Assembly: GCA_963805295.1 (NCBI GenBank)
Contig: CAWDTW010000057.1
Coordinates: 118,250 to 182,249 of the forward strand
DNA length: 64,000 nucleotides
From: Roseiarcus sp963805295
GTDB lineage: Bacteria; Pseudomonadota; Alphaproteobacteria; Rhizobiales; Beijerinckiaceae
Reading direction: 5' to 3'
Shown here piece after piece: positions 46,399-54,978 of this stretch; positions within the stretch are counted from its first letter, which is position 1, and each line of letters opens with the position of its first letter. The notes under the pieces are model-generated. The model was not told the origin of the DNA and did no database searches. It saw only the letters and a list, made by a program, of their open reading frames with translations. The translations under genes and the position numbers were made by a program.

Positions 46399-49116
46399 CT
46401 AGTGTTTGGCGAGTTCGACCAACTTTGCGCTAACCGCGTTGAGCGATTCCTCTAACTTTGACCCGTCGGGTCCTCCAGCTTGTGCCATATCGGGTCTTCC
46501 ACCCCCTCCCTTACCGCCGAGAGCCACCGCACCCGCCCGTACGAGGTCGATGGCGCTTATTCGGTTAACATAATCTGGAGTGACCGAGACGACCAAGCTG
46601 GCTTTGCCGTCAGGGGTTGAGTTTGCGATCGCCACAACACCGCCTGAGGTAAGTTTCGCCTTAGCCTCGTCAGCCAATGGTTTCAGATCCTTTGCATCGA
46701 GCCCCTGAAAGGTCCTAAACATTACTGGGATTCCGGCTACGCTTAAGCTTGGTTCTGCCCGGGCTTGCGTGATTGCCATGGATCGGCCGGCGAGTTGTAC
46801 CGTTGTGCCGCTCTCGCCTGCTAGCGCCAGCCTGCGCCTAGCCTCGGCGAGTTCGCGCTCGAGCTTGCGCTTGTCGTCGATGAGCGCCTCGAGGCGCTGA
46901 GCCGCCTCCTCGGGCGGGGCGCGCAGGAGCGCGGCGAGATCGGCATAGGCGCGTGAATTGGCTCTGAGCCGCTTGCGCGCCTCGTCTCGGGTCTTGGCTT
47001 CGATGCGCCTGACGCCGGCCGCCACCGCGGTTTCGCCCACGATGGCGATGAGCCCGATGTCGCCGGTGCGGCTCACGTGGGTGCCGCCGCACAATTCGAT
47101 CGAATAGGGGCGCTCATGGGTCGAGTCGTCCTCGATCACGCCCATGCTGACGACGCGGACCTCGTCGCCGTATTTTTCGCCGAACAGCGCGCGCGCGCCC
47201 GAAGCCCGCGCGTCGTCGAGGCTCATGAGGCGCGTCGTCACCTCGGCGTTCTCGAGCACGACGCGGTTGGCGATGTCCTCGACCGCCGCGATCTCGGCCG
47301 CAGTGATCGGCTTCGGATGGGCGATGTCGAAGCGCAGCCGGTCGGGCGAGACGAGCGAGCCCTTCTGGGCCACGTGATCGCCGAGCACGAGCCGCAACGC
47401 TTCGTGCAGGATGTGGGTGGCCGAATGGTTGGCGCGCGTCGCCGAGCGGGCGGCGCGGTCGACGGCGAGCTCCACCGCCATGTCGAGGCGCGCCGATCCC
47501 TCGACGATCGACACGTCGTGGACGATGAGATCGCCGAGCTTCTTGCGCGTATCGGTGACGGCGGCGCGGAAGCAGGGCCCGGCGATCTCGCCGACGTCGC
47601 CGACCTGGCCGCCCGACTCGCCGTAAAACGGCGTCTGGTTGAGGATGAGGGAGCCCTTTTCGCCCGCCTCGAGGCGATCGACTTCGACGCCGTCCTTGAC
47701 GATCGCGCGGATGATTTCCTCGGCGGTCTCGGTTTCGTAGCCGAGGAAATCGGTCGCCCCGATCCGCTCGCGCAAGGCGTACCACACCGTCTCGGTCGCC
47801 GCCTCGCCCGATCCCGCCCAGGCGCGGCGCGCCTCGGCGCGCTGTCGCTCCATGGCGGCGTTGAAGCCGTCGACGTCGACCGAAAGGCCGCGTGGGCGGA
47901 GCGCGTCCTGGGTCAGATCGAGCGGAAAGCCGTAGGTGTCGTAAAGTTTGAAGGCGGTTTCCCCGGACAGCACCCCGCCGGAACCGAGCGGTCCCGTCTC
48001 GTCCTCGAGGATCGCGAGGCCGCGCGCGAGCGTCGTGCGGAAGCGCGTCTCCTCGAGCTTGAGAGTTTCGGCGATCAGCGCCTCGGCGCGCACCAACTCG
48101 GGGTAGGCCTGGCCCATCTCGCGGGTCAGCGCCGGAACGAGACGCCACATCAGCGGATCGCGCGCCCCGAGGATTTGGGCGTAGCGCATCGCGCGGCGCA
48201 TGATGCGCCGCAGCACGTAGCCGCGGCCCTCGTTCGAAGGCAGGACGCCGTCGGCGACGAGGAAGGCCGAGGCGCGCAAATGGTCGGCGACGACGCGGTG
48301 GGAGGCCCGCTGAGGCCCATCGGGATCGACGCCGGTCAGATCCGCGCTGGCGCGAATGAGCGCGCGGAAGAGATCGATGTCGTAATTGTCGTGCACGCCC
48401 TGCAGCACGGCGGCGATGCGCTCGAGGCCCATCCCGGTGTCGATCGAGGGGCGCGGCAGGTCGACGCGTTCGCCGCCCGGCAACGTCTCGAACTGCATGA
48501 ACACGAGGTTCCAGATCTCGATGAAGCGGTCGCCGTCGGCGTCCGCCGAGCCGGGCGGCCCGCCCGGAATGTGTTCGCCGTGGTCGAAGAAGATTTCCGA
48601 GCACGGGCCGCAGGGTCCGATGTCCCCCATCGCCCAGAAATTGTCGCTGGTGGCGATGCGGACGATGCGCTCGTCCGGCAGGCCGGAGATCGCCTTCCAC
48701 AGGCGGAAGGCCTCGTCGTCGTCGTAATAGACGGTGATGGTGAGGCGGTGCTTGGGCAGGCCGAAGTCGCGGGTCAGCAGGCTCCAGGCGTATTGGATCG
48801 CGTTGTCCTTGAAATAGTCGCCAAACGAGAAGTTGCCGAGCATTTCGAAGAACGTGTGGTGGCGGGCCGTATAGCCGACGTTGTCGAGGTCGTTGTGCTT
48901 GCCACCGGCGCGCACGCATTTTTGCGCCGTCGCTGCGCGTAGGTACGGACGCTTTTCGACGCCGGTGAAGACGTTCTTGAACTGGACCATGCCGGCGTTG
49001 GTGAACATCAGGGTCGGATCGTTGCGCGGCACTAGCGAACTCGACGGGACGACCTCATGCCGGTTCTTCGCGAAGAACTGGAGGAAGTTCGATCGAATTT
49101 CGTTGACGCCGCTCAT
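46399..49116 (-). CDS. alaS: Alanyl-tRNA synthetase
   Basis: AlaRS charges tRNA-Ala and edits mischarged Ser and Gly. I start at ATG 49116 (MSGVNEIRSNFLQFFAKNRH), because upstream in-frame sequence is not family-like; this gives 905 residues. The class II catalytic core includes TLMFTNAGMVQFKNVF and RAATAQKCVRAGGKHNDLD. The editing domain has the zinc motif NHSATHILHEAL with a later CGGTH, and the C-Ala (DHHA1) domain ends VSAKLVELAKH. The last 430 bases (46399 to about 46830) have visibly lower GC and different codon choice from the rest, although the protein stays in frame and family-like. It lies between recA and IS630 copy 1. Confidence 0.95.
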   Translation of the reverse strand: MSGVNEIRSNFLQFFAKNRHEVVPSSSLVPRNDPTLMFTNAGMVQFKNVFTGVEKRPYLRAATAQKCVRAGGKHNDLDNVGYTARHHTFFEMLGNFSFGDYFKDNAIQYAWSLLTRDFGLPKHRLTITVYYDDDEAFRLWKAISGLPDERIVRIATSDNFWAMGDIGPCGPCSEIFFDHGEHIPGGPPGSADADGDRFIEIWNLVFMQFETLPGGERVDLPRPSIDTGMGLERIAAVLQGVHDNYDIDLFRALIRASADLTGVDPDGPQRASHRVVADHLRASAFLVADGVLPSNEGRGYVLRRIMRRAMRYAQILGARDPLMWRLVPALTREMGQAYPELVRAEALIAETLKLEETRFRTTLARGLAILEDETGPLGSGGVLSGETAFKLYDTYGFPLDLTQDALRPRGLSVDVDGFNAAMERQRAEARRAWAGSGEAATETVWYALRERIGATDFLGYETETAEEIIRAIVKDGVEVDRLEAGEKGSLILNQTPFYGESGGQVGDVGEIAGPCFRAAVTDTRKKLGDLIVHDVSIVEGSARLDMAVELAVDRAARSATRANHSATHILHEALRLVLGDHVAQKGSLVSPDRLRFDIAHPKPITAAEIAAVEDIANRVVLENAEVTTRLMSLDDARASGARALFGEKYGDEVRVVSMGVIEDDSTHERPYSIELCGGTHVSRTGDIGLIAIVGETAVAAGVRRIEAKTRDEARKRLRANSRAYADLAALLRAPPEEAAQRLEALIDDKRKLERELAEARRRLALAGESGTTVQLAGRSMAITQARAEPSLSVAGIPVMFRTFQGLDAKDLKPLADEAKAKLTSGGVVAIANSTPDGKASLVVSVTPDYVNRISAIDLVRAGAVALGGKGGGGRPDMAQAGGPDGSKLEESLNAVSAKLVELAKH

Positions 49117-49428
49117 GAACACGCTGCCTCGGCACGGTATTCCCGCGCGCCTTCTAGAGCATGGCCACAGAAAGCGCCAACGCGAATCATGTTCGGGCGC
49201 CGACTGCGCCCGCTCGACCCGATCAACGGAAATGGCGAGAGAAAGTTGCGCTGACGGGCGCCCAAAGGCGTGTCCAGGCGCCCTGAAAACCAGCGATCGA
49301 GAAGGCGGCCCGCGAGGGCCGGTCTTGCCGCCCCCGCGCGCGCCGAACGCGCGAAGATCGATGAGCTCTTCGGCGGATGGACGCGCCCCTCTTGGCGGGG
49401 GACGCAAGGCGCGCCCAAGGGAGCCGGA

Positions 49429-50508
49429 TCAGCCCTCGGCGTTGTCCTCGTCCGACGGACCGGCGTTTTCGAGGATGCGGTCGGCGATGAGGCCAGCGTT
49501 CTCGCGAATGACGCGCTCGATCCGGTCGGCCATTTCCGGGTTGGCCTTCAGATAGGCCTTGGCGTTCTCGCGCCCCTGGCCGAGCCGGACGCTGTCGAAG
49601 GAGAACCAGGCGCCCGATTTCTCCACGACGCCCGCCTTGACGCCAAGGTCGATCAGTTCGCCCATCTTCGAGATGCCTTCGCCGTACGTGATGTCGAATT
49701 CGACCTGCTTGAACGGCGGGGCGACCTTGTTCTTGACGACCTTCACCCGCGTCTGGTTGCCCACGACCTGGTCGCGATCCTTGATCGCGCCGACGCGGCG
49801 GATGTCGAGGCGCACGGAAGCGTAGAATTTCAGCGCGTTGCCGCCCGACGTCGTCTCCGGCGAGCCGTACATGACGCCGATCTTCATGCGGATCTGGTTG
49901 ATGAAGATCACCATCGTGTTGGAGCGCGAGATCGAGGCTGTGAGCTTGCGCAAAGCCTGGCTCATCAGGCGCGCCTGGAGCCCGGGCAGGGACTCGCCCA
50001 TCTCCCCCTCGATTTCGGCCCGCGGCGTCAGCGCCGCGACCGAATCGACGACCAACACGTCGATCGCGCCCGATCGCACGAGCGTATCGGTGATTTCGAG
50101 CGCCTGCTCGCCGGTGTCCGGCTGGGAAATGAGCAAATCGTTGAGGTTCACGCCGAGCTTGCGCGCATAGACCGGATCGAGCGCGTGTTCGGCGTCGACG
50201 AAGGCGCAGACGCCGCCCTTCTTCTGCGCTTCCGCGATCACGTGCAGCGTCAGCGTCGTCTTGCCGGACGATTCGGGTCCATAGATTTCGATCACCCGTC
50301 CGCGCGGCAGGCCGCCGACCCCGAGCGCGATGTCGAGGGCCAGCGACCCGGTCGACACCGTCTCGATCTCGACCGCCTGCTGGTTCTTGCCCAGGCGCAT
50401 GATCGAGCCTTTGCCGAAGGCGCGTTCGATCTGCGACAGGGCGGCCTCGAGCGCCTTGGTCTTGTCCACGCTTGTCCCTTCCACCACGCGAAGAATCGGT
50501 TGGCTCAT
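49429..50508 (-). CDS. recA: Recombinase RecA
   Basis: RecA forms filaments on single-stranded DNA, drives strand exchange and triggers LexA self-cleavage. I start at ATG 50508 (MSQPILRVVEGTSVDKTKAL), giving 359 residues. Walker A is GPESSGKT at residues 77-84, Walker B lies in IDVLVVDSVAAL, and loop L2 is around GVMYGSPETTSGGNALKFYA. The acidic C-terminus (PSDEDNAEG) is typical. An SOS box lies 98 bases upstream. alaS follows in the same direction 312 bases on. Confidence 0.97.
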   Translation of the reverse strand: MSQPILRVVEGTSVDKTKALEAALSQIERAFGKGSIMRLGKNQQAVEIETVSTGSLALDIALGVGGLPRGRVIEIYGPESSGKTTLTLHVIAEAQKKGGVCAFVDAEHALDPVYARKLGVNLNDLLISQPDTGEQALEITDTLVRSGAIDVLVVDSVAALTPRAEIEGEMGESLPGLQARLMSQALRKLTASISRSNTMVIFINQIRMKIGVMYGSPETTSGGNALKFYASVRLDIRRVGAIKDRDQVVGNQTRVKVVKNKVAPPFKQVEFDITYGEGISKMGELIDLGVKAGVVEKSGAWFSFDSVRLGQGRENAKAYLKANPEMADRIERVIRENAGLIADRILENAGPSDEDNAEG

Positions 50509-50605
50509 CGTCGTCGTCCTTCTCTCACGGGCGGGGGCCGATCCGCAACTGCAGCCCAGGCGGCCCTTGGGGAGGCATCTGTGCATGATTTGTTCCCATG
50601 CGCAA

Positions 50606-50620
50606 GTTCTTTTTCTGTTC
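50606..50620 (-). promoter_or_regulatory. SOS (LexA) box of recA
   Basis: GTTCTTTTTCTGTTC is GTTC-N7-GTTC, which on the minus strand reads GAAC-N7-GAAC, the alphaproteobacterial LexA-binding direct repeat. It lies 98 bases before the recA start codon, within promoter distance. This is a motif match with known position; binding is inferred. Confidence 0.8.
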
Positions 50621-50700
50621 TCGGCAACTATTCGGTTAGCGGCGTCAAAATCGGACGCTTTCGTCTTCGCCTCGCCACCGTCGGCGCGCGACGCTCGGCT

Positions 50701-51477
50701 CTACACGCTGAGAGCGGACTTTACCCCTTGCCGGCGGCGCTGGGCCTGGGCGCGGGCCTTGTCGACCGCAGAGCGCGCCGAGTCGTCGAGCGTGAACATC
50801 TCGAGCGCCTCGTCTTCCGCGTCGGTCACCGGCGTGATGGCGAGGTCGGAATAGGTTATCGCCTGCGGGTCCGCCTGGATGCGATAGCGCGCGCACGCCC
50901 CTGCGCCGCATCATCCGTTCGACGTGCTCGTCGCTATGGTACCAGTTCCACGCGTCCCAGTACGTGCGCTGCCGCTCCTCCCGGCTCATGCGCGGGTGCT
51001 CGACTGTCGCGGTTTCGAGATCGTATTTGTTGAGGTCGCGGCGCACGCTGGCGGGAGTGTCGCCCGGGAGACCGATGATGAAGCCCGCGTAGGTGACCAT
51101 GCCGGCGTTTTTCCAGGCCTGGAACATCGTGCGATATTCCGTGGTTCGGTTCTGGTTCTTCTTCATCTGGACGAGATTGTCCGGATTGATGCTTTCCAGT
51201 CCAATGAAGGCGTAGCGGCAGCCGGCTCGGGCGGCCTTTTCGATGAATCTCGGAATCTTGTGCGCGAGCGTATCCACCTGGATCAGAAAGCTGATCTTGA
51301 ACCCCTGCTCGCGCAGCTCGATCAGTCGGTCGAAGATCGGCTCCCAGTTCTTGTTGCGGGCGAAATAGTCGTCGGTGATGAAGAAGCGGGAAATGTTTTG
51401 CGCGGCGTTCTGCCGGACGATCCGCTCGATGTCGTCGGCGCCGCGGAACCGCGACTTGCGGCCCTGCACGCACGGGC
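50701..51477 (-). pseudogene. Decayed radical-SAM (B12-binding type) gene
   Basis: The remnant begins with VQGRKSRFRGADDIERIVRQ, continues FFITDDYFARNKNWEPIFDR and GLESINPDNLVQMKKNQNRT, and reaches YAGFIIGLPGDTP. These are parts of a cobalamin-dependent radical-SAM enzyme downstream of its CxxxCxxC motif. The Fe-S and B12 domains are missing. After LPGDTPASVRRD the sequence jumps to NKYDLETATVEHPRMS, skipping about 45 residues expected there. Another deletion near 50895 joins VRA to the C-terminal piece DPQAITYSDLAITPVTDAED, in a different frame, which ends QGVKSALSV before TAG 50703-50701. At least three lesions make it non-functional. Confidence 0.75.
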
Positions 51478-51560
51478 GGAAAGCCGGGGACGGCGGCGGC
51501 GCGAGACCGGCGCATTCGCCGCCGCTTCGTGCTAGAGAAGCCCGCGACCGAGGAGCCTTC

Positions 51561-51984
51561 ATGATTTCGGGATTGATCGCGCTTGCTTTCGCCGCCGCCT
51601 TCGCCGGCGCCGCCGTCTACGTCAAGTGGGTCGAGCAGCCGGCCCGCATGGCGCTGGACGAAGAGGCGCTGTTGAGCGAATGGGGTCCGAGCGACCGCCG
51701 CGGCGTCGCGCTGCTGGCGGCGTTCGCGCTGGCGGCCGCGGTCGCCGGCTTCATTGCCTATTTCGAGTTCGGAAGACGTCCGCTGGGCGTTCGGCGCCCT
51801 GATCATCGTTTCGAGCTGGCCTTACGCGTTTTTCGTGATGGCGCCGTTGAACAACCAGATCCTGTCTCTGCGCGGGCACGACGTGGCGGCGGCGCGCGCG
51901 CTGGTGCGCCAGTGGGGTTTGATCGAATTGGGCTTCGCCGCGATCGGCGTGCTCGCCGTGGCGATGTTCCTGTGGGCGCTTTGA
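51561..51984 (+). CDS. DUF1772-like small membrane protein (one frameshift)
   Basis: The frame starts MISGLIALAFAAAFAGAAVY at ATG 51561 behind AGGAGCC and has four hydrophobic segments over about 141 residues. The family-typical stretch YAFFVMAPLNNQILSLRG is in a second frame, joined by a shift near 51772 (the sequence should read about YFEFG..DVRWAFGALIIVS). The product should lie in the inner membrane; DUF1772 relatives include anthrone-oxygenase-like proteins, but no function can be given. Its stop TGA overlaps the cobS start. Confidence 0.7.
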
Positions 51985-52775
51985 GCGACGCGGACTCGCC
52001 GCCTCGCCTCGGGAGCGCCGCGCGCGACGTCGCTGACGCGTTGCGGTTCTTCACGCGGCTGCCGCTGCCCGCAGAGGCGGGCGGGCCGCCCGATTTCAAC
52101 CGCATCGCCTGGGCCGCGCCCGTCGCGGGCGCGATCGTCGGCCTCGTCGGATCGGTCGCGCTGGCGTTCGCGCGGCTCCTTGGCCTGCCGCCGCTCGTTG
52201 GCGCGGGTCTCGCGACGGCGGCGCTGGTCGCCGCGACCGGAGCGCTGCATGAGGACGGCCTCGCCGACGTCGTCGACGGTTTCGGCGGCGGCGAAACGCT
52301 CGTCCGCAAGCTCGAAATCATGCGCGACAGCCGGATCGGCGCCTTTGGCGCGACCGCGCTGACGCTGGCGCTGCTCCTTCGCGTCGGGGCGCTTGCGAGC
52401 GCGCTCTCCCATGGATTCTGGAGCGCAGCCGGGGCGTTGGTCATCGTGGCCTCCGTGTCGCGCGCCGGCGCGCTGATGCCGCTCGCGCTGCTCGATCCGG
52501 CGCGGACGGACGGCGCGGGCGCCGCGGCGGGGCGGCTCCGGCCGCGAGCTTTCGCCGCCGCGTGGGGCGCGGCGCTGGTCGTCGCTTTCATTGTCGGCGC
52601 GGCGGCGACCGGGCTCGGACGCGCGGTCGCGGCTGTGATCGCGGGCGCGATCGGCGCGGCGGCGATGACGGCGTCGGCGCGGCGGCAGATCGGCGGCCAA
52701 ACCGGCGACGTCGCCGGCGCCGCGCAGCAATGGGCGGAAATCGCCGGCTGGTGCGGGCTTCTCACGGGCGCGTAG
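51981..52775 (+). CDS. cobS: Adenosylcobinamide-GDP ribazoletransferase
   Basis: CobS joins adenosylcobinamide-GDP and alpha-ribazole in the last stage of B12 assembly at the membrane. The family motif is GALHEDGLADVVDGFGGG, and DSRIGAFGATALTL and DALRFFTRLPLP are also typical. I start at TTG 51981 (LSDADSPPRLG, 264 residues), overlapping the previous stop by TTGA; GTG 51972 is an alternative. Several membrane segments fill residues 45-260. No other cob gene is in the window; the adjacent radical-SAM remnant was also of a B12-using type. Confidence 0.88.
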   Translation: MSDADSPPRLGSAARDVADALRFFTRLPLPAEAGGPPDFNRIAWAAPVAGAIVGLVGSVALAFARLLGLPPLVGAGLATAALVAATGALHEDGLADVVDGFGGGETLVRKLEIMRDSRIGAFGATALTLALLLRVGALASALSHGFWSAAGALVIVASVSRAGALMPLALLDPARTDGAGAAAGRLRPRAFAAAWGAALVVAFIVGAAATGLGRAVAAVIAGAIGAAAMTASARRQIGGQTGDVAGAAQQWAEIAGWCGLLTGA

Positions 52776-52784
52776 GCAGCCTAG

Positions 52785-53021
52785 ATGACGTCCATGTCCG
52801 CCGTCGAGATTTCGACCCCCTGCGTCAAGATCTGCGTCGTCGATCCGGCTTCGGCGCTTTGCGTCGGCTGCGGCCGGTCGGTCGCAGAGATCGGCGCGTG
52901 GCGCGACATGAGCGAGGCGGCGCGCCTCGCCGTCATGGCCGGGCTCGACGGGCGGTTGCGCGAGGCTCGCTCGCGCTCCGGGCGGGGCGGACTTCGCAGA
53001 CGGCGCGGCCGGGACCGCTGA
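52785..53021 (+). CDS. DUF1289 small cysteine-rich protein
   Basis: This 78-residue protein starts MTSMSAVEISTPCVKICVVD and has the DUF1289 cysteine pattern CVKICVVDPASALCVGCGRS followed by EIGAWRDMSE. The four cysteines probably bind a metal or Fe-S cluster. The tail is strongly basic (RSRSGRGGLRRRRGRD). ATG 52794 is an alternative start. Its stop overlaps the ATG of the next gene by one base (TGATG). Confidence 0.8.
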   Translation: MTSMSAVEISTPCVKICVVDPASALCVGCGRSVAEIGAWRDMSEAARLAVMAGLDGRLREARSRSGRGGLRRRRGRDR

Positions 53022-53704
53022 TGCGCGTCCTCGCGCCTCTTCTCATTCTCGGCGCGGCGCTTGCCGTCCTGATGCTGACGCCGGCCGAGACCCGAATTGC
53101 AGGCCTCGATCATCCGGCCTTCGCCGGGGCGGCCGCGCTGGTCGCGCTGCTCGTCTTCGTCCTGGCGAGGACCCGGGCGGCCGATCTCGCGCGGGTCGTC
53201 GGCTCGGCGGCGGTCTGGGCGGCTCTTGTCGTCGCGCTGACGGGCGCCTATGCGTATCGCTTCGAGGCGGCCGATTTCCTCGGACGGGTCGCCGCCGAAT
53301 TGCTGCCCTCCGAGCCTCAGGTCGGGCAGGGCGGCGAGGTCTTCGTCAATCGCCGGTCGAGCGGCGAATTCGCCGTCGCGGCGAGAGTCAATGGCGCGCG
53401 GGTGACCTTTCTCTTCGACACGGGCGCGTCGATGGTCGTGCTCAGCGCCGCCGACGCGAGACGCGCCGGCGTCGACGTTGCAGGGCTCAGGTACGACGTC
53501 CCGGTCGTCACCGCCAATGGCGCGGCGCTCGCGGCCGAAGTCCGGCTGGGTGAGATCGCCGTCGGGCCGATCGTCATGCGCAACGTGGGCGCCCTTGTCG
53601 CCCGTCCCGGCGCGCTCGAGGAGAGCCTGCTCGGCATGAGCTTTCTCGAGCGGCTGAAGCGCTATACGGTCGAGCGCGGGCGGCTCGTTCTGACCGCAAA
53701 ATGA
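53021..53704 (+). CDS. Membrane-anchored retropepsin-like aspartic protease
   Basis: The 227-residue protein has three hydrophobic segments in the first 85 residues (around LAPLLILGAALAVLML, AALVALLVFVLA and AVWAALVVALTGAYA). A clan AA aspartic-protease domain follows, with the catalytic motif VTFLFDTGASMVVLS and the second conserved stretch ESLLGMSFLERLKRY. It matches the TIGR02281-type family common in alphaproteobacteria, where the protease domain faces the periplasm and acts as a dimer. It is coupled to the DUF1289 gene. IS630 copy 2 lies 10 bases beyond its stop. Confidence 0.85.
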   Translation: MRVLAPLLILGAALAVLMLTPAETRIAGLDHPAFAGAAALVALLVFVLARTRAADLARVVGSAAVWAALVVALTGAYAYRFEAADFLGRVAAELLPSEPQVGQGGEVFVNRRSSGEFAVAARVNGARVTFLFDTGASMVVLSAADARRAGVDVAGLRYDVPVVTANGAALAAEVRLGEIAVGPIVMRNVGALVARPGALEESLLGMSFLERLKRYTVERGRLVLTAK

Positions 53705-53711
53705 GGGGCGT

Positions 53712-54793
53712 CTAGTGTACCGACTTTAACGCTTGTCGCCCACGGGCGACTTTCTCAAGGATGTCGGTGGCTGGCGCGGTCCAGACGAAGGGCTTGGGTG
53801 CGGCATTGTGTTGCTCAAGGTAGGCTTCGATGGCGGCGTTGAGTTGGGCGACGCTGTGGAAGACGCCGCGTCGAATGGCGTCGTCGGTGATCAGGCCGAA
53901 GAACCGTTCGACGAGATTGATCCAGGAGGCCGATGTCGGGGTGAAGTGAAGGTGAAAGCGGGGGTGGCGCTTGAGCCAGGCCCTGACCTTGGGGTGCTTG
54001 TGGGTCGCGTAGTTGTCGACGACCAGATGCAAATCGAGCAATTTCGCGGTGTTGCGGTCGATGGTGCGCAAAAAGCGCAGAAACTCCTGATGGCGATGGC
54101 GGCGCATGCATTCGCCGATCACCTTGCCGGTGGCGACGTCGAGCGCGGCGAACAGGGTCGTCGTCCCATGGCGCTTGTAGTCGTGGGTCATCGTGCCGGC
54201 GCGGCCCTTCTTCAGCGGCAGTCCCGGCTGGGTGCGGTCGAGCGCTTGGATCTGGCTCTTCTCGTCGACCGAAAGCACCAGCGCCTTGTCCGGCGGGTCG
54301 AGGTAAAGCCCGACAATATCCTGAACTTTCTCACAAAACTTGGGGTCGCTCGAGAGCTTGAAGCTGCGCGTCAGGTGCGGCTTGAGCCCATGCGCCGCCC
54401 AGATGCGCTGCACGCTCGAATGGCTGAGACCGACCGCCTTGGCCATCTTGCGCAGAGACCAGTGCGTGCCGCCCGGCGGCTTCTCGTGCAGCGTCTTGTT
54501 GACGACCCGCTCGACCGTCGCGGCGTCCAAAGGCGGCTTGCGGCCAGGACGAGTGGCGTCGCGTTCGAGCCCCGCAGCGCCGCGCGCAAGATAGCGCTCA
54601 CGCCATCGATCGACGGTTCGTTTGGTCTTGCCGGTCGCCCGAACGGTCTCCCTCACGCCGGCCCCTTGCGCCCACATCAAGACGATCGGCGCCCGCCGAA
54701 ACCAGCTTCTGCGGCGTGTTTCGGCCCGCCACCCAGCCTTCCAGCCGCGCCCGATCCTCAGGAGACAACCAGATGCATGATTTGTTCTTCCAT
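53712..54793 (-). CDS. IS630-family transposase, frameshifted copy
   Basis: It is the same protein as that of copy 1 from residue 36 (IVLMWAQGAGVRETVRATGK) to the end, with one visible change near the C-terminus (APATDIL instead of APAADIL). The first 35 codons are thrown out of frame by one extra base near 54787 and another near 54696, so the native start at 54793 no longer leads into the DDE domain. All three catalytic residues are intact. This copy is probably inactive unless the indels are sequence errors. Confidence 0.85.
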
Positions 54794-54851
54794 CCCCCTC
54801 GACTCGCACGATCGCGCGCCGCTGGGAATCCTTCCGTTAGTTACGGAACAC
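53715..54851. mobile_element. IS630-family insertion sequence, copy 2 (1137 bp)
   Basis: The same ends as copy 1 are present, flanked by TA at 53713-53714 and 54852-54853, in C-TA and TA-G context. It is two bases longer than copy 1 because of two single-base insertions near its transposase start, and it has few substitutions otherwise. The right TA is also the left flank of the MITE-like element that follows, so the IS inserted exactly at the edge of that element. Confidence 0.9.
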
Positions 54852-54853
54852 TA

Positions 54854-54978
54854 GCAGCCTGTCGGACTTAAACTCTAAGTCATTGATTTACTTGCAGCTT
54901 GCTTTTTCGTGCCTAATAGAGAACTGCAATGATATCAATATGTTAGCGATCAGAGGCACCCCGAGTCCGACAGGCTGC
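54854..54978. mobile_element. 125-bp MITE-like element with TA flanks
   Basis: The perfect 15-bp terminal inverted repeats are GCAGCCTGTCGGACT at 54854 and AGTCCGACAGGCTGC ending at 54978. Each side is flanked by TA (54852-54853 and 54979-54980), both in CTAG context. The interior is AT-rich and non-coding. TA flanks and small size suggest a non-autonomous element moved by an IS630/Tc1-type transposase, but its ends differ from those of the neighbouring IS630. It sits exactly in the stop codon of dusA, without changing it. Confidence 0.8.

Noticed and set aside
47077..48942. 621-codon plus-strand frame opposite alaS
   Set aside because: Antisense shadow; the minus strand encodes a complete alanyl-tRNA synthetase.
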